NCBI GenBank assembly: GCA_025200525.1 | Contig: CM045761.1 | Location: forward strand, 203,228,321-203,292,320 | Reading direction: 5' to 3' | Length of the DNA stretch: 64,000 nucleotides | Origin: Camellia lanceoleosa | Taxonomy: Eukaryota; Streptophyta; Magnoliopsida; Ericales; Theaceae | Shown: positions 46,001 through 57,736 of the stretch, in pieces | Layout of the letters: every line of letters begins with the position of its first letter | How positions within the stretch are numbered: position 1 is the stretch's first letter | Notes under the pieces: model-generated | Database searches by the model: none | Told to the model about the DNA's origin: nothing | The model's input: the letters and a program-made list of their open reading frames with translations, nothing else | Position numbers and translations under genes: made by a program

Positions 46001-49000
46001 AAGAATTCAATTCTATAATCATTGCACAAACAGCATGGGTATTATTAATTATATCATAAACCTAGAATAAAACATAATTTACTCGACTGTTCTACCCTTT
46101 ATGTCTTTCCAGGTAAACACATAAATGCAAACATAGAAAGTTGTGTCAACAAACACAACCACACTCCCACATTCCATATGGCCGATTCAGTGGGGCACTG
46201 AAAAAAACCACACCACACACCAAAAATACAGTTTCTATCCTAGCACTTTTACATAATTAGAAGCATTTGCATCTCAACTGTACATTTTTAATGCTTTACA
46301 GAGACTACCAACTGCTACAAATGAGTCCACAAACACAACTATTTTTAATCTGGAACAAAGAGATGTACCCTCATCTTCAGCATGCTTTTCTTTAATTTTG
46401 CGAATCTCATCCTCTATCTGCTCTTTTGTCAAGTTCTCACCTTCCTGCAACACAAAGTAAAGCATCTTACATCTTTATGATCCAGGATAACTTATTATAG
46501 CATGTATTGAAGAGGGCATTTTTGAGTCTTCATACTGACCATCATCACTGAATCAACTTCAGTTTCTTCATCTGAGTCCCTGAAATTTAGTTGAAGAGAA
46601 ACCTGGTCATCATCAAGGTCCAATTTGTCCTTGCACTCTTGGCCAGGAAAACCATTATCTTTTCCGTCCACCACCATTCCATCATCTCCATCATCTGCAT
46701 CATCATTGCTCTCTGATTCATCCAAATCCGAATCATCAACAATCCAAGCAGCCTGCAAAATTAATGTTTTGCACATATTACCAGTAAGCCCTTTGCTCCC
46801 CATCACGGTCATGTAGAGACCTTAGAATTAGAACAATGTAAGAGGAGATTTAGCAAAACATAAATAAGAACAGACCTGATATTCAGAAGTGCCACGAGGC
46901 AGGGACCTTTTTCTCATCCTTTTCTCTTTTTGATTTCTATCAGCTTCAGCCATTTCAGCTTCCGTTGGCCATGTCTGATTGGTAAAAGAAGAATAAAAAA
47001 GGAAAAAAGAAAATCAATGTAATGAATGCAAAAGACAAACTCCAAAATAATTACATATATATATTTGAGTCCAATATTTTTTCCTTTGGCGATTAAAGGT
47101 AGACAAATGATTACTTAATAATATAGTTGCAGGGTCATTTTGAAGAAGGATTTTGTTAGCCACTCATTATCAAGTTTGAAATGGTTGTACATTCTTTATA
47201 AAAGAGCACTCCATAGAGATTACAAATTGTTAATCAATGCCCTTAGGGGTACTTGTTAACAAGACCATTTAAAGAAACTGTTTTGGGCGAAAGAAAAATA
47301 TTACATCATGCATTAATCAAGTGAGAACCAGATCAAAACCACCACCAATGAAAAAAAAAATATACAGCATTGGGTGAAAATTAATGACATATTAAACTAA
47401 AAAACTAACTGAAGAAATCATTTACACAACAAATTGTGATATTCATTCGAGCTACCTGATCTCCTGCAAGAGGATCTGGAACATTTTCAACAAGTAAAGG
47501 CTCTTGATTCATGGGATCAGGGGTCAAAGACCTGATTACCTGCACAATTCAAAAAGTAAAATGAATTAGATGCAGAGAGGGAAATAAAAGAAGAGAATTT
47601 GAAAATAAAAAGTGACTAAGGTAAGGAACACCACCGGCCTTGTAGCCCAAGTGGCATCCAGACCAGTTCAACACACAACCCATGGAAAAGGTACCAGACA
47701 CCAGTGGTTTGTAACACCATGAAAAGCTAACTTAATAAAAACAAGTGACGATCACTGTCAAATTCTTAGCCATACCAAGAAAAAATGACAGCAAAGCAAT
47801 TCAACATAATAAAGGGAAAAAAAAATTGAAAAGGTAAAGGAAAGCATATAAATTTCTCATCCCATTTCCAGTTGGGAGGCAAAGACAACTCCCCGTAAAT
47901 ACGTAATATAACTATAGCTATAGAAAGAAGTCTGTACTGTTGTGCCTATGATTTTCAAATAACCAAATCTGTCATTTTTCTTTCAATTTTTTAAAACCTA
48001 CTAACTTTTTAACAATCCAATTAACTTATTCAAAGCAATCTGTTTCAAGAATTTTGCAACTTCTCTTCCCTCGTACAAATCAAAATGTATCTTTTTGTTG
48101 CACCAAATCCAATCCTTCTATTTCAAATTATTTAACCAAACCAAACCAAACCAAGTCTCAAGTCTTTAGTCTTATCAAATGAGGTCAACTACATGAATCA
48201 TTCTTCTCCACGCAGCTCTATCAAAGACCATTTCATTAGTCAAATTAAGTAGATTCATATCTCTATTTATTACGCTAGCCAACGTCAATCTAGATCTACC
48301 CCATCCCCTAACACTTCCATCCACTGTCACTGCATCGCATCTCTTCACTACTACATCTGTTGTTCTCCGTTGAATATAACCAAACCATCTCAATTTATTC
48401 TCTCTCGACTTATCTTCTATTGGTACTACTCCTACCCATTCCCGAATATACTCATTCTTAATTCTGTCTTTTCTAATCTTGCCACACATCCACCTTAGCA
48501 TCCTCATCTCAACAACACTCATCTTATCTACATGTTTCTTGGTTGCCCTAACACTCCATCCCATACAACATCAATGGTCTAATAGTTGTTTTATATAACT
48601 TTTCTTTTAGTCTAATGGATACTCATTTATCGCATAGTACCCCATACGCACTTTTCCACTTAAGCCACCCCGCCTTAATTCAATGGACCACATCCGCATC
48701 AATCTCCCTCGCCGTTATGATAATCGACCTTAAATAACGAAAATGTTCACTCTTAGGTAGTCTTTGATTCTCAATCTTCACTTCTCCTCTGCTTTCATTG
48801 TTACTGTTACTAAATTTACACTTCATGTATTCTATCTTAGTTCTGCTTATCCGAAATCCTTTGAATTCAAGTGTTTCTCTCCAAATCTCCAACTTTGTGT
48901 TAACTCCTTCTCTAGTCTCGTCCACTAACACGATATCATCTACAAAAAGCATATACCATGGCAAAAGAGGGAGGTGCTTGGTTTGTATTGTGCCTATGAT

Positions 49001-52000
49001 TTTCTCTTTTTTGTCAAAAGAGGATAAGGAAACACAGAGGAAACGATAATGATCTTACATTGAACATAACTATCACATCATAAATTGAAACGTAGAAAAA
49101 TAGGGAGAAAAAAAGGTAGTGATCTTCTACAGAATGCTACTATACCATCATAAATCTAAATGTTAACAAATCAAGTTAAAAGGCATCCAACGTATATTGG
49201 ATGGGCTAATCTGGACTAAACATCACCTAGGTTTTAACTATTTGACAAATCAGTATCAAATTGGTTGCTTCTGCGTACACAACCAAAATATTTTAATTGT
49301 TCCAATCAAACAAGTGTGCCAAACAATACAACATAAAACACACTATATAAAGATACTAGATGCAATACACACAAGTAGACAACAATAAGGATGAGACTTT
49401 GCCGAGCTAAGTATTAAAACAAAGATACAATTTGGCAGAAACTTGTTTCTCTTGACAGGCACATAATTTTCACAAACTGTACACATAAAACTCCGAATAA
49501 AGGGGGAAAAAAAGAAGAAATTAGGCTCATGGTCAGGTTAGTAGATGTCTTTATTTTGTTTATATTTAAAGATAACAACCAAAACCTGCGCATCATGTAC
49601 TTCTTCTGAATCCATAAGATCCCCTACTTTCCTTGCACTCAATGGACATGGATCCTTGAGAAGTTCAATTTTGTGCAACTGAAAATCCCCGGCACCTGAT
49701 ACATGAACCTGATCCAAAAAAGATCAAAAGTAAACCATGATTCTGAGCAACCAAATGGGCCAATTGCCAAAGCCTAAACAACATACCAGCTGGTTTACAG
49801 AGAGACTGTGAGCATGCAAATAACCAGTAAGGAGGAATGTACATTTCTCCAAATTGCAAGCATCAGTTACCAAATCAACCTGTCAAGGCTCAAGTACCAT
49901 GAATTTAATATTATGGGAATTTAGCTTATACAGGTCTAAATGCAGGCATGTAAAATGCCATATCAATGAGGAACAAATGAACTGACAACACAAAATAAAT
50001 AAATAATATAAACCAGAGGCAAAAGGCTAAAAATAGGAACTAATTGTAATTTGTAAAACACAGAATAGTTTTTTTTTTTTTTTTTTAATTTCATAATTTC
50101 CTAGAAAGATGGCATCCAGGTTAAACAAGCATTTGAGAAACGAGAATACTGGTGGATGAATTGTAATATGCATTATGACAACTAGAAAACATGTGAGACA
50201 TAAGTAGCACCAGATGGGAAGGGAAATGGGAGAAATCCATTTTGATACCTATTATTGTGCCATATAGAGCATAATTTTATGCACATTGCACAACAAAGAC
50301 AGATGAATGAGAAAACAATGGAGGAGATGGGGTGGGAGAGAACGAGAAAAAACAAATGGTCTATGAATGATGGAAGAAACTGCTTTGGCAATTGGTATAT
50401 ACCAGAAGGATTTCATGTAGCCAATTCGGAATGTTTGGAACAACAGAGTTGTCTAGAATTGTGTCAAAGTTTATATTCTCAACACTTGTCCAGTGTAATC
50501 ACCATTTATCTGACCCACCAGACCTCTTTTGCGACCTCTCTCTAAACTTCAAGACATAAACAATCACTTCCCTTTCACTTCTCCGAATGAAAAGCAAATT
50601 ACATGCCTAGCAGTTATTGCACATATCCAGTGGACAATAAAGAATGGTTGATACAGACATCAATAACAAAAAAAATCTACATCGCGTATGGCATCATTCC
50701 AATAATCTGAACCACTTTAGATGATATAGTGTATTAGTTATTTAAAGCATCATATTAACTACAATTTTTTTTTTTTTTTTTTTTTTTTTGACATGGAACA
50801 TAACAGAAATTTAGGTGCTCCATTTGTAAGGATATATTATTTAAAATAAACTAAAGGATAAACAAGATCCTCAAAAGTCCAAATGAACCAGATCTTAACT
50901 AGAATATAGAAAAAGCAAATAGCACCTTTTGAGCCATGAGGTAAGGACGCTGGTTTCGCCAGTGAGGCACCGTTAGCCTTTGCTCCTTAAAAAGCCATAT
51001 GAACTGCAACCATCACATAATAGGATACATACTGGAAGTTTAAATGTATAATGGAAGACCTGTGCAAACTATGATTCTATCCATTCCCATGTATTTTAAA
51101 CCTCAACGCCTCACCCAAAGTGTGTGAAGTAGATATATAATTACCTTGTGTAACTCATCTTTTGTATCTGCAGGATAAAATTTACAATCCTCGGGAAATT
51201 CAGAAACAAGAATAGAAGAACATGTCTTCTTCACATCGTGCCTTCTTTTCAAATCATTAGGTAGATCCTGAAGGTAGAACATAAAATTTTAGGTTGTGTT
51301 TGGTAGAGTTTTGTAAATATGATTTAAGAGTATGAGTTGTATTTTGAGTTTGTGAGTTGTGGAATTATGATTTGAGTGTAGAAAATTTGTTTGGTTTTGG
51401 TTTTTGAATAGAGTGTTGAATTGAGTTTTGAATTGTATGTGAAATTGAGTTTTGAAAGTTTGATTTGACATTTGAAATAAGAAAATTTGTTTGGTGATGA
51501 GTTTTCAAAATAGTTTTCAAAACTTAATTCAATCTATAATTGATAATCAAATACACAACTCATAACTCGATATCCGTATTTTTGATCAAAAGCCATAACC
51601 AAACTATTTTTAAAATACTCAAATAAAAAATTGATTTTTTTTCAATTAATTGTTTTTAAGTAATTTTTTTGAACAATTTTTTTTTTCAAATAACTTCTAT
51701 GTCAATTATGTTATGTCAATTAATTTTTTTGTCAATTCATTTTTTAGGCTTGTATAAACATTAAAAATATTTAAAATATTTTAAAATTATTTAGAAAATT
51801 AAAATATTAAAAATATTAAGAAAAATAAAATATTAAAAATATTCCGAAAATCAAAATATTTACAATTAAAATATCAAAATATTAAAATTAAAATATTAAA
51901 ATATTTTTATGAAAATTAAAATATTAAAAATATTCCTATAAAATAAAATAAAATATTTAAAATAAATAAATAAATAAATAATATTTAAAATAAAAATTAA

Positions 52001-52956
52001 GTTGTTTTTGAGTTTTGAAAAGAGTTTTGAGTTGTGTGTTTGGTTATAAGTTTTGAAAAGTAATGATTATAGTTTGAAATGAGTTTTGAGAAATTGGTGT
52101 AGAATTATGATTTGAAAGCTGCAACCAAATAACACACTCAAATCAGTGGTGGAACTATATTTTGAAATCTAAACCAAACAAAGCCTTAAATTCTGCAACT
52201 CACGCAAATTATTACCAAAAAAAAAAAAAGCCTCCACCGAAACATCCAATGCATGCAAAACGCGTCAACAAAGAACTTACACGAATCAATACACAAGTGC
52301 TTGGTAAACCAAGAGCTCGGAACACAGAAAGGCATTGTGATCCAAATGAATCAATATAAAAGCCAGAATTGCCGTCTTCACGTGAAGCGCTTGCAGATGC
52401 CACAAAAGCAATCAAATCTGCAACCTATAAATTTCAGTGCATTAAGTTTCACCAATGATATAGAGAACAGTAACCCTAACGAGAAACCTGCAATCAGAAG
52501 AACTGGAAAAATATAAATGGCTACCAGAAATATACATATACCTTGGCCATTTCCATACAGGACAATAGATCTCCATGAGGTGCTTTCAACACCTAATGCA
52601 GACAATACCATTAGATACTAAAAATTGTTACACATTGAGGACATAATAGTTTATGCTTTAATCAAACTAGCACTGTAGATCATAAAGAACAAAAATATAA
52701 AATATAATCTTTCAAAAGAACATCACTTTTTTTAAAATGTGCATAAATAGCCAAAGATAACAAGAACATGATATAAAAAGTATAAGCATACCATATGTGA
52801 CTATAACTTATTCTCATCCTCAAGGATAACACCGTAATGTAACAATTCCTTTGTTATGTCTAGACTACTCAGGTGAGCAGAATCTGATAGCATTAGTTAT
52901 TTTCTAGCCATCACCTTGATCAATTAATAATTTTAATCCTTGTTGTCACACACACA

Positions 52957-52987
<31 letters not shown>

Positions 52988-55547
52988 CTATTATCTGCTG
53001 GTTGATCATTCTGACTGGTCTGCCCCAGGTAATATGGCTAAAGCAAAAGGGAAAAAAGGGAAGGAAGGGGGAGGGAGAGTTTATTCAAGTCATATAATTG
53101 TGCTAAAAAATAATTGCCACTAAAAATTAGTAAACAAAATCTCACCAACCCCTCACTTCAAAGAAATGAAGTGGATCTTCAAAGTTCAAACAAAGGAAAC
53201 CCAAGTTAAATTATGTGAAAATTTAATTTAAACAACAAAAATAAGGGCACTATCACATACATATCCAGAGTTCTAAAACAGTTGAAGAATGCACATTTCT
53301 TATCTAAACAATATAACAAGTGATGCCACCAAAGAACAATTGAACTACCTACCACCAAAAAACAAATTACTAAATGGTATTCTGAATGGACTGTTACAAA
53401 GCCTACCGTAGTTCTCAGCTTGTAATCGGAAGAAGCTACAGCCGGAAACACAACTTCAGCGGATAATAACGCAAAAATATCTTCTGCAAGTGAATTTAGG
53501 TTCACAGAAGCAGAGAGGCCAAAAAGAACCTGTTATAAAGAGAAGTTAGAGTAACAAAACTAGTGAAGAAAACAAAGTCACAACTTTAAAACCTAAAAAT
53601 CAAACCTGCACTGATCCCATAGGGGTATTTTTTTTTTTCCCCATGTGTGTAAATGATAGCACTCTTTTGTGGATGATATCAACCATAAATGCGGTTCACC
53701 AGTTTATTGGGTAATTGATGATAAATAGTACAAGTTACGTCACATTAGTCACTTTTTTTTTATAGACATGTCATAAAGTGTAGTGAAAATGCATATCTAA
53801 GAATTCAAGTACAACCTCATGCTATTCATGGAGCCATCACTTTCAACAAAACCAACATTGCCTCACTGGAGCATGTAAATAAATTCATGACATAGCTGAA
53901 ATGCTACCTAAGATTATAGTTGAAACCAAGACTAGTACAAAGAAGCAAGTGTAGGTCTACATGTATGTAAAACAAACCAAGCAACTTGCTCTTTAAACAT
54001 TCAAAATTGGTTTGTTATGTAAACAAATCAAGCTTCAACAAGTTCTAAAAATTGCTAGTTTTCTAAGATCGTACTCAGCTCAATAAGCATTATAAAAAAC
54101 CAAGCTACCAAAGCTCGTTTGAGATTGGCTCGAAAGGTTAAAAAAAACTAAGCTTCAACAAATTTTGAAACTCGTTAAGTTTTTTAAGCCAAGCTTAAAT
54201 AACCTACTACAAAGCTCAACTCAGCTCATTTATAGCTCCATACCACCAACAGAATGGTTGTTTCTTGATTAAGATAACAGTATCATTTTAGCAGAAAGAT
54301 GTTTACAAACTATTGTTATGAGGAGTTTACATAATAACATTGTATTAAACAAAGTTGAGTACCTTATCTGCGTAGTGACCTGATCTACTATTTTCTATCC
54401 TACCTGATTGTAAACTGCCCTAAGGAAGAGCCAGCTATGGTATATAGACACCTTAAAGAGCTGCAAGCAAGGAAAGGGATACCCATGCTTTTGTAGGGTA
54501 TAATCAAACATGTCAAGCGCTTCTTATGCCACTTTGGTACCATGAAATCAATGTTGATTCAAGGAATTTTCCCAATTCCAAGTAAAAAGGGGAATGGTTG
54601 GTCAACTTATCTTTGAGAAAGAAAGTCCATATTGTCTATGCTTACTTCCTTATATTTGAGAAAGAAAAGTCTAATGCATTTTTCTTTTTCATTATCTATC
54701 TCACCTGAGGTTTTCATTTTGGTGGACTCTATGGTAACTTACCATTAAAATATCCCTACCACAATATTTTAGCCTATCCCTATTTCGTTTAAGGCTAAGG
54801 TCTGATCTTCATCATATAATCAATCGCCACTCATAGTATCCCATACATGCCCCATACTGTCCTCCTGCTACACATATATAGTTCATTATTTAACTAATCG
54901 ATAGTTTAGTTGACGTGGTGTTGAAAAACTGTCACACTATTGACCAAAATTAATTGAATATTTCATCTGAGTCCAAACAATACAAACATTTAAAAAAATA
55001 TCATGTCCAGGATACTCACAATGACACGGGGAGGGCTTGTCAATCCACTAGAGGCCCTTTTTTCTTTCAAAAGAGCAGCCCGTTTCTGCTCCCTCATCTA
55101 CCAAAAAAAAAAATGCAATCCTGCCTTTAGGCAACAACAATATTATCTTTTATTCGATGAAAAGCTACAAATACAAGACCCTTAAGAGTAAAAAGTAATA
55201 TATATTATGTAGAAGGGTAGAGAATTAAGACAAAAATTACCATCTTGTTGCGCTGAATTCGAGCAGCCCGAGCACCTTTGACAACATTGCGCTCAGATCT
55301 GTTCTTGCTATTATCTAAGTCACCCAATACAGATTACATAAAAGGAAAAAATCAGGAACAACAGGGGGGTAGTAATTAAAAGCAAAAAGAAAACAATATT
55401 TGAAGAGCAAAATCAGAATGCAAAAGGACTGGAGGTACAACGAAATCTTGTCTAACCTTTGAGAGAGGTTTTGTGGATGTTACGAGATGATTTCGAAGCA
55501 AACCGAGTCTTATGGGCCTTGTTGACCTGAACTCGAGAACCCGCCAT
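43059..55547 (-). CDS. TSR1: TSR1, pre-rRNA processing / 40S ribosome assembly factor (21 exons)
   Basis: Start ATG at 55547, stop at 43059. Exons, first to last: 55457-55547, 55241-55314, 55020-55097, 53407-53529, 52542-52592, 52281-52424, 51145-51267, 50926-51003, 49787-49879, 49586-49708, 47456-47539, 46876-46974, 46540-46752, 46369-46444, 45348-45451, 44941-45200, 44735-44821, 44403-44633, 43455-43533, 43268-43331, 43059-43177. All introns are GT-AG. The exons add to 2394 nt (797 residues), open throughout and close to the family length. The N-terminus is basic ([16 protein letters not shown]). The segment corresponding to a P-loop reads [10 protein letters not shown], without GK[ST], as expected for this non-GTPase relative of BMS1. 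The AARP2CN domain is about residues 229-320, an acidic stretch about 388-458, and RIBIOP_C about 480-790, ending [16 protein letters not shown]. It acts in nucleolar/cytoplasmic maturation of the small subunit. Confidence 0.95.
43657..43824. mobile_element. hAT-type MITE, copy 2 (TSR1 intron)
   Basis: About 168 bp with ends GTGTTTGG / CCAAACAC. It is homologous to 39706-39917 in inverted orientation (shared block GTGAGAGAAAAAGTGAAATG on the minus strand). The flanking duplication is decayed (CTACTAAG versus CCACTAGG). It lies in the intron between the exons at 43455-43533 and 44403-44633. Confidence 0.65.
45240..45330 (-). repeat. LINE 3' end remnant (TSR1 intron)
   Basis: Minus strand: GACTCCACTTGATTGGGACT followed by AAGACTTAGTTTGGTTTGG. 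It parallels the 3' end of the longer LINE fragment at 48110-48965. No coding sequence. Confidence 0.5.
47640..47700. repeat. Possible SINE head (TSR1 intron)
   Basis: TAGCCCAAGTGG (about 47642-47653) fits a tRNA-type box A, and CAGTTCAACAC about 15-20 bp later is a weak box-B-like match. No poly-A tail or duplication was identified. Confidence 0.2.
48110..48965 (-). mobile_element. 5'-truncated LINE (non-LTR retrotransposon) in TSR1 intron
   Basis: Minus strand: RT end with [14 protein letters not shown] near 48940 (the YADD box reads FVDD) and [15 protein letters not shown]. After a frameshift the conserved C-terminal part follows ([24 protein letters not shown]) to 48175. A tail of repeated TTTGG units ends near 48125. 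The N-terminal endonuclease is missing. It lies in the 2-kb intron between the exons at 47456-47539 and 49586-49708, in the same direction as the gene. Confidence 0.85.
51292..52185. mobile_element. Harbinger/Tourist-like MITE (894 bp) in TSR1 intron
   Basis: Ends GGTTGTGTTTGGT and ACCAAACAAAGCC are imperfect inverted repeats, flanked by TTA (51289-51291 and 52186-52188), the target used by PIF/Harbinger elements. The interior is extremely AT-rich, with many AAAATATT motifs around 51750-51990. No transposase. The two arms also resemble each other (ttttgagttttga blocks). Confidence 0.7.
52948..52988. repeat. (CA)n microsatellite plus poly-A (TSR1 intron)
   Basis: About ten CA units run directly into about 18 A residues. 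Confidence 0.9.
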
Positions 55548-56520
55548 TACAACAGCAAGACTCTATCGCGGAGAAAACCTTAGTGGCACATTAGATTGAT
55601 GCTCGAATTCAACAACTTGGATCCTTCAGAAAAAAATATATATACAGTTACAGACAGTCACATAACTCAAGACTCTGCAACCGGAATGTTTCCAGGCAAT
55701 GTAAATATATTGAAATTATATATATATATATATATATAAGTATTAAACTTCAAAATTGCTTAACAAATAAACTCAACATAATAGTCGAATTTTCAAATGT
55801 AACAATTTATGATGCTGTACTGTGTCACAAAACAAGTACTAATCAAAGAAAACAAATTTAAGGAACAATCCCTCATGATTAGTTTTTTTTTATCCTTAAC
55901 TATGAGATTTGGTTTCTTCATCACATGGAATGAATCAAGAAAACTAGTCAATCACTGCTCCGATGTTGCCATTGAATTAAAAAAAAAAAAAAATCTACAT
56001 TTATCGCCCAAAAACACATGAATTTATTTTATAAATCAATACAATTCAATTGTGTAGCAACTACCATTACTAAATTAACCCCAAACGTGTAAGAAAAACA
56101 AACAAAAAACAAAAGCATAAACGATCATTCAAACTCCAAATGATCACGCATCCAGTTCAAATAAGAAACAAAATCTCCGATAATTTACAACTTTCAAGTC
56201 AATAATCGAAGAGCAACCAAAACTGTTAATCATAACGCCTCTAATGCTCACCGACTGGGAGAGAGTTTCGCTCGTAGCTTCTTTTCTGACCTTTTTGCCG
56301 CCAAAACTAGAGACGAAGAGAAACATAGAACCAGAGAAAGACAGAAGAGATGGCTAAACTTTACCCTAATTTAGGAGCTGGGCATTGGCCGGTCCGGGCC
56401 GAATCAAAAATTTACCAGGCTTTGTGTCTATTCAAATATGATGCAGTCCGAAGACTAGGCCAAATCAATTTAAGCCCAGATCTAAAAATAATATAATTTT
56501 CAAGCCCACTCATCAGCAGG
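55548..56520 (-). promoter_or_regulatory. TSR1 leader and promoter region
   Basis: A possible leader intron runs from GTGAGC at 56251 (minus strand) to TTGCAG ending at 55675, which would put the transcription start near 56330-56370. Near there the plus strand has ACCCTAATTT (56362-56371), similar to a telo-box. Two AGCCCA motifs (TGGGCT on the minus strand, site II type) lie at about 56474 and 56502. Telo-box plus site II is the usual promoter pair of plant ribosome-biogenesis genes. Inferred from sequence only. A (TA)n tract is at 55716-55738. Confidence 0.45.
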
Positions 56521-57433
56521 CCTGTTTTTGTAAAAGGCGATTAATTTTTATAAAATAAAAATGTATTAAAAAATAATCAAATCTAACATTCCAACTTAAA
56601 ATATGTAATAATACTTTTTTTGGGTATAAATAATGGGACTTTAGTTATTAAAAGCAACTCATTGACATTTTACAAATACTCTAATAATATAAATATTATG
56701 TATTGCGGTAAGTCAAAAATATAAATAAAATCAAATTAAAAAATAATTGAAGAAGATGCGTTGAAGTACCAAGGATGGAGCACAACGTTTCTTTGGAGAG
56801 TCTGGTCAGCAAACAAACAAAAAAAAAAAAAAGTGTCCTTGGAGAGATGAGATAAGAGTTTGCCAAGTTAAATAAAGCTAAATTATGAGCAAATTATTAA
56901 GAGGTCTTTTTTTAAAAACGTGTATTCTATTTAGTCATATAATCTTTTATTTATGTTCAAAAGTCTTATAATATTTTTCTTCTTCTCTGTCTTTCTTCTT
57001 CTTTATCTGTTTTGCTCTTTGTGATTTTTAGCGATCATCGACGGGTAATCACATTTTGTTTCTTCTCTTTCTCTTTCTGATATATAGTCATCGGCGACTG
57101 ACGACTACCATCGATTGGAGTTCACGGGCAACCACCGACCGTCGACTCCTTACTTCACCCCCACCAACAATGAAGAAGATATGTTTCCGACGAAGAAGAT
57201 TAGTAGATATACTTAAATCTTATGGAGATCTACATCAGATCTGAGTATATTTACATCAAATCCAACTAAATCTAAATAAAAAATAATTGTTCGAGTACAA
57301 TTCTCTCTCTATATTTGTCTCTCTCCTTTGATCTCTTAATTTTTCTACATTTTCTTTGTTATGCACTTCTCTTTTTCTAATTTAATAGATAAAATTTTCA
57401 AATTCTGAACAAATTATTTTGCGAGTTTTAGTT
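56521..57433. other. AT-rich spacer
   Basis: No supported gene. A 62-codon frame at 57056-57244 has no recognisable domain and is treated as chance. Confidence 0.6.
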
Positions 57434-57728
57434 AGGGGTACTTATCAATTAGTCCTATTAATTAGACTTATTTACCTACAGGTCCTAACTAATAAATTTA
57501 ACACTATAAAAATAAGAGAGTGATAAATTTATCACTAAAAATTTATTCATAAAAACAAAGAGACTGATAAATTTATCACTATAACTTTATTCATAAAAAT
57601 AAAAGACTGATAAATTTATCTTTATCACTTAATAAATTTATCAAATAGGACTTAATGGGTAATAAGTCTCCAAAGTAGGACATATTAAGTAATAAGTCTC
57701 TAAAATAGGACCTATTAGTAGTTTACCC
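57434..57728. mobile_element. hAT-type MITE with 8-bp target duplication
   Basis: 295 bp flanked by TTTTAGTT (57426-57433 and 57729-57736). Imperfect inverted ends (AGGGGTACTTATCAATTAGT / reverse complement of ...CTATTAGTAGTTTACCC). The interior repeats GATAAATTTATCA, itself a palindrome, three times. Non-coding. A different family from the copies at 39706 and 43657. Confidence 0.75.
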
Positions 57729-57736
57729 TTTTAGTT

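Noticed and set aside
47640..47700. tRNA gene
   Set aside because: Only a box-A-like and a weak box-B-like match; no cloverleaf can be drawn. Kept only as a low-confidence SINE candidate.
48798..49049. 83-codon plus-strand frame
   Set aside because: Reverse of the LINE RT coding strand.
55809..56326. Small frames upstream of TSR1 on both strands
   Set aside because: They lie in the likely leader and leader intron of TSR1; no domain and AT-rich.
57056..57244. 62-codon frame after a pyrimidine-rich stretch
   Set aside because: No recognisable motif and no supporting intron or promoter signals.
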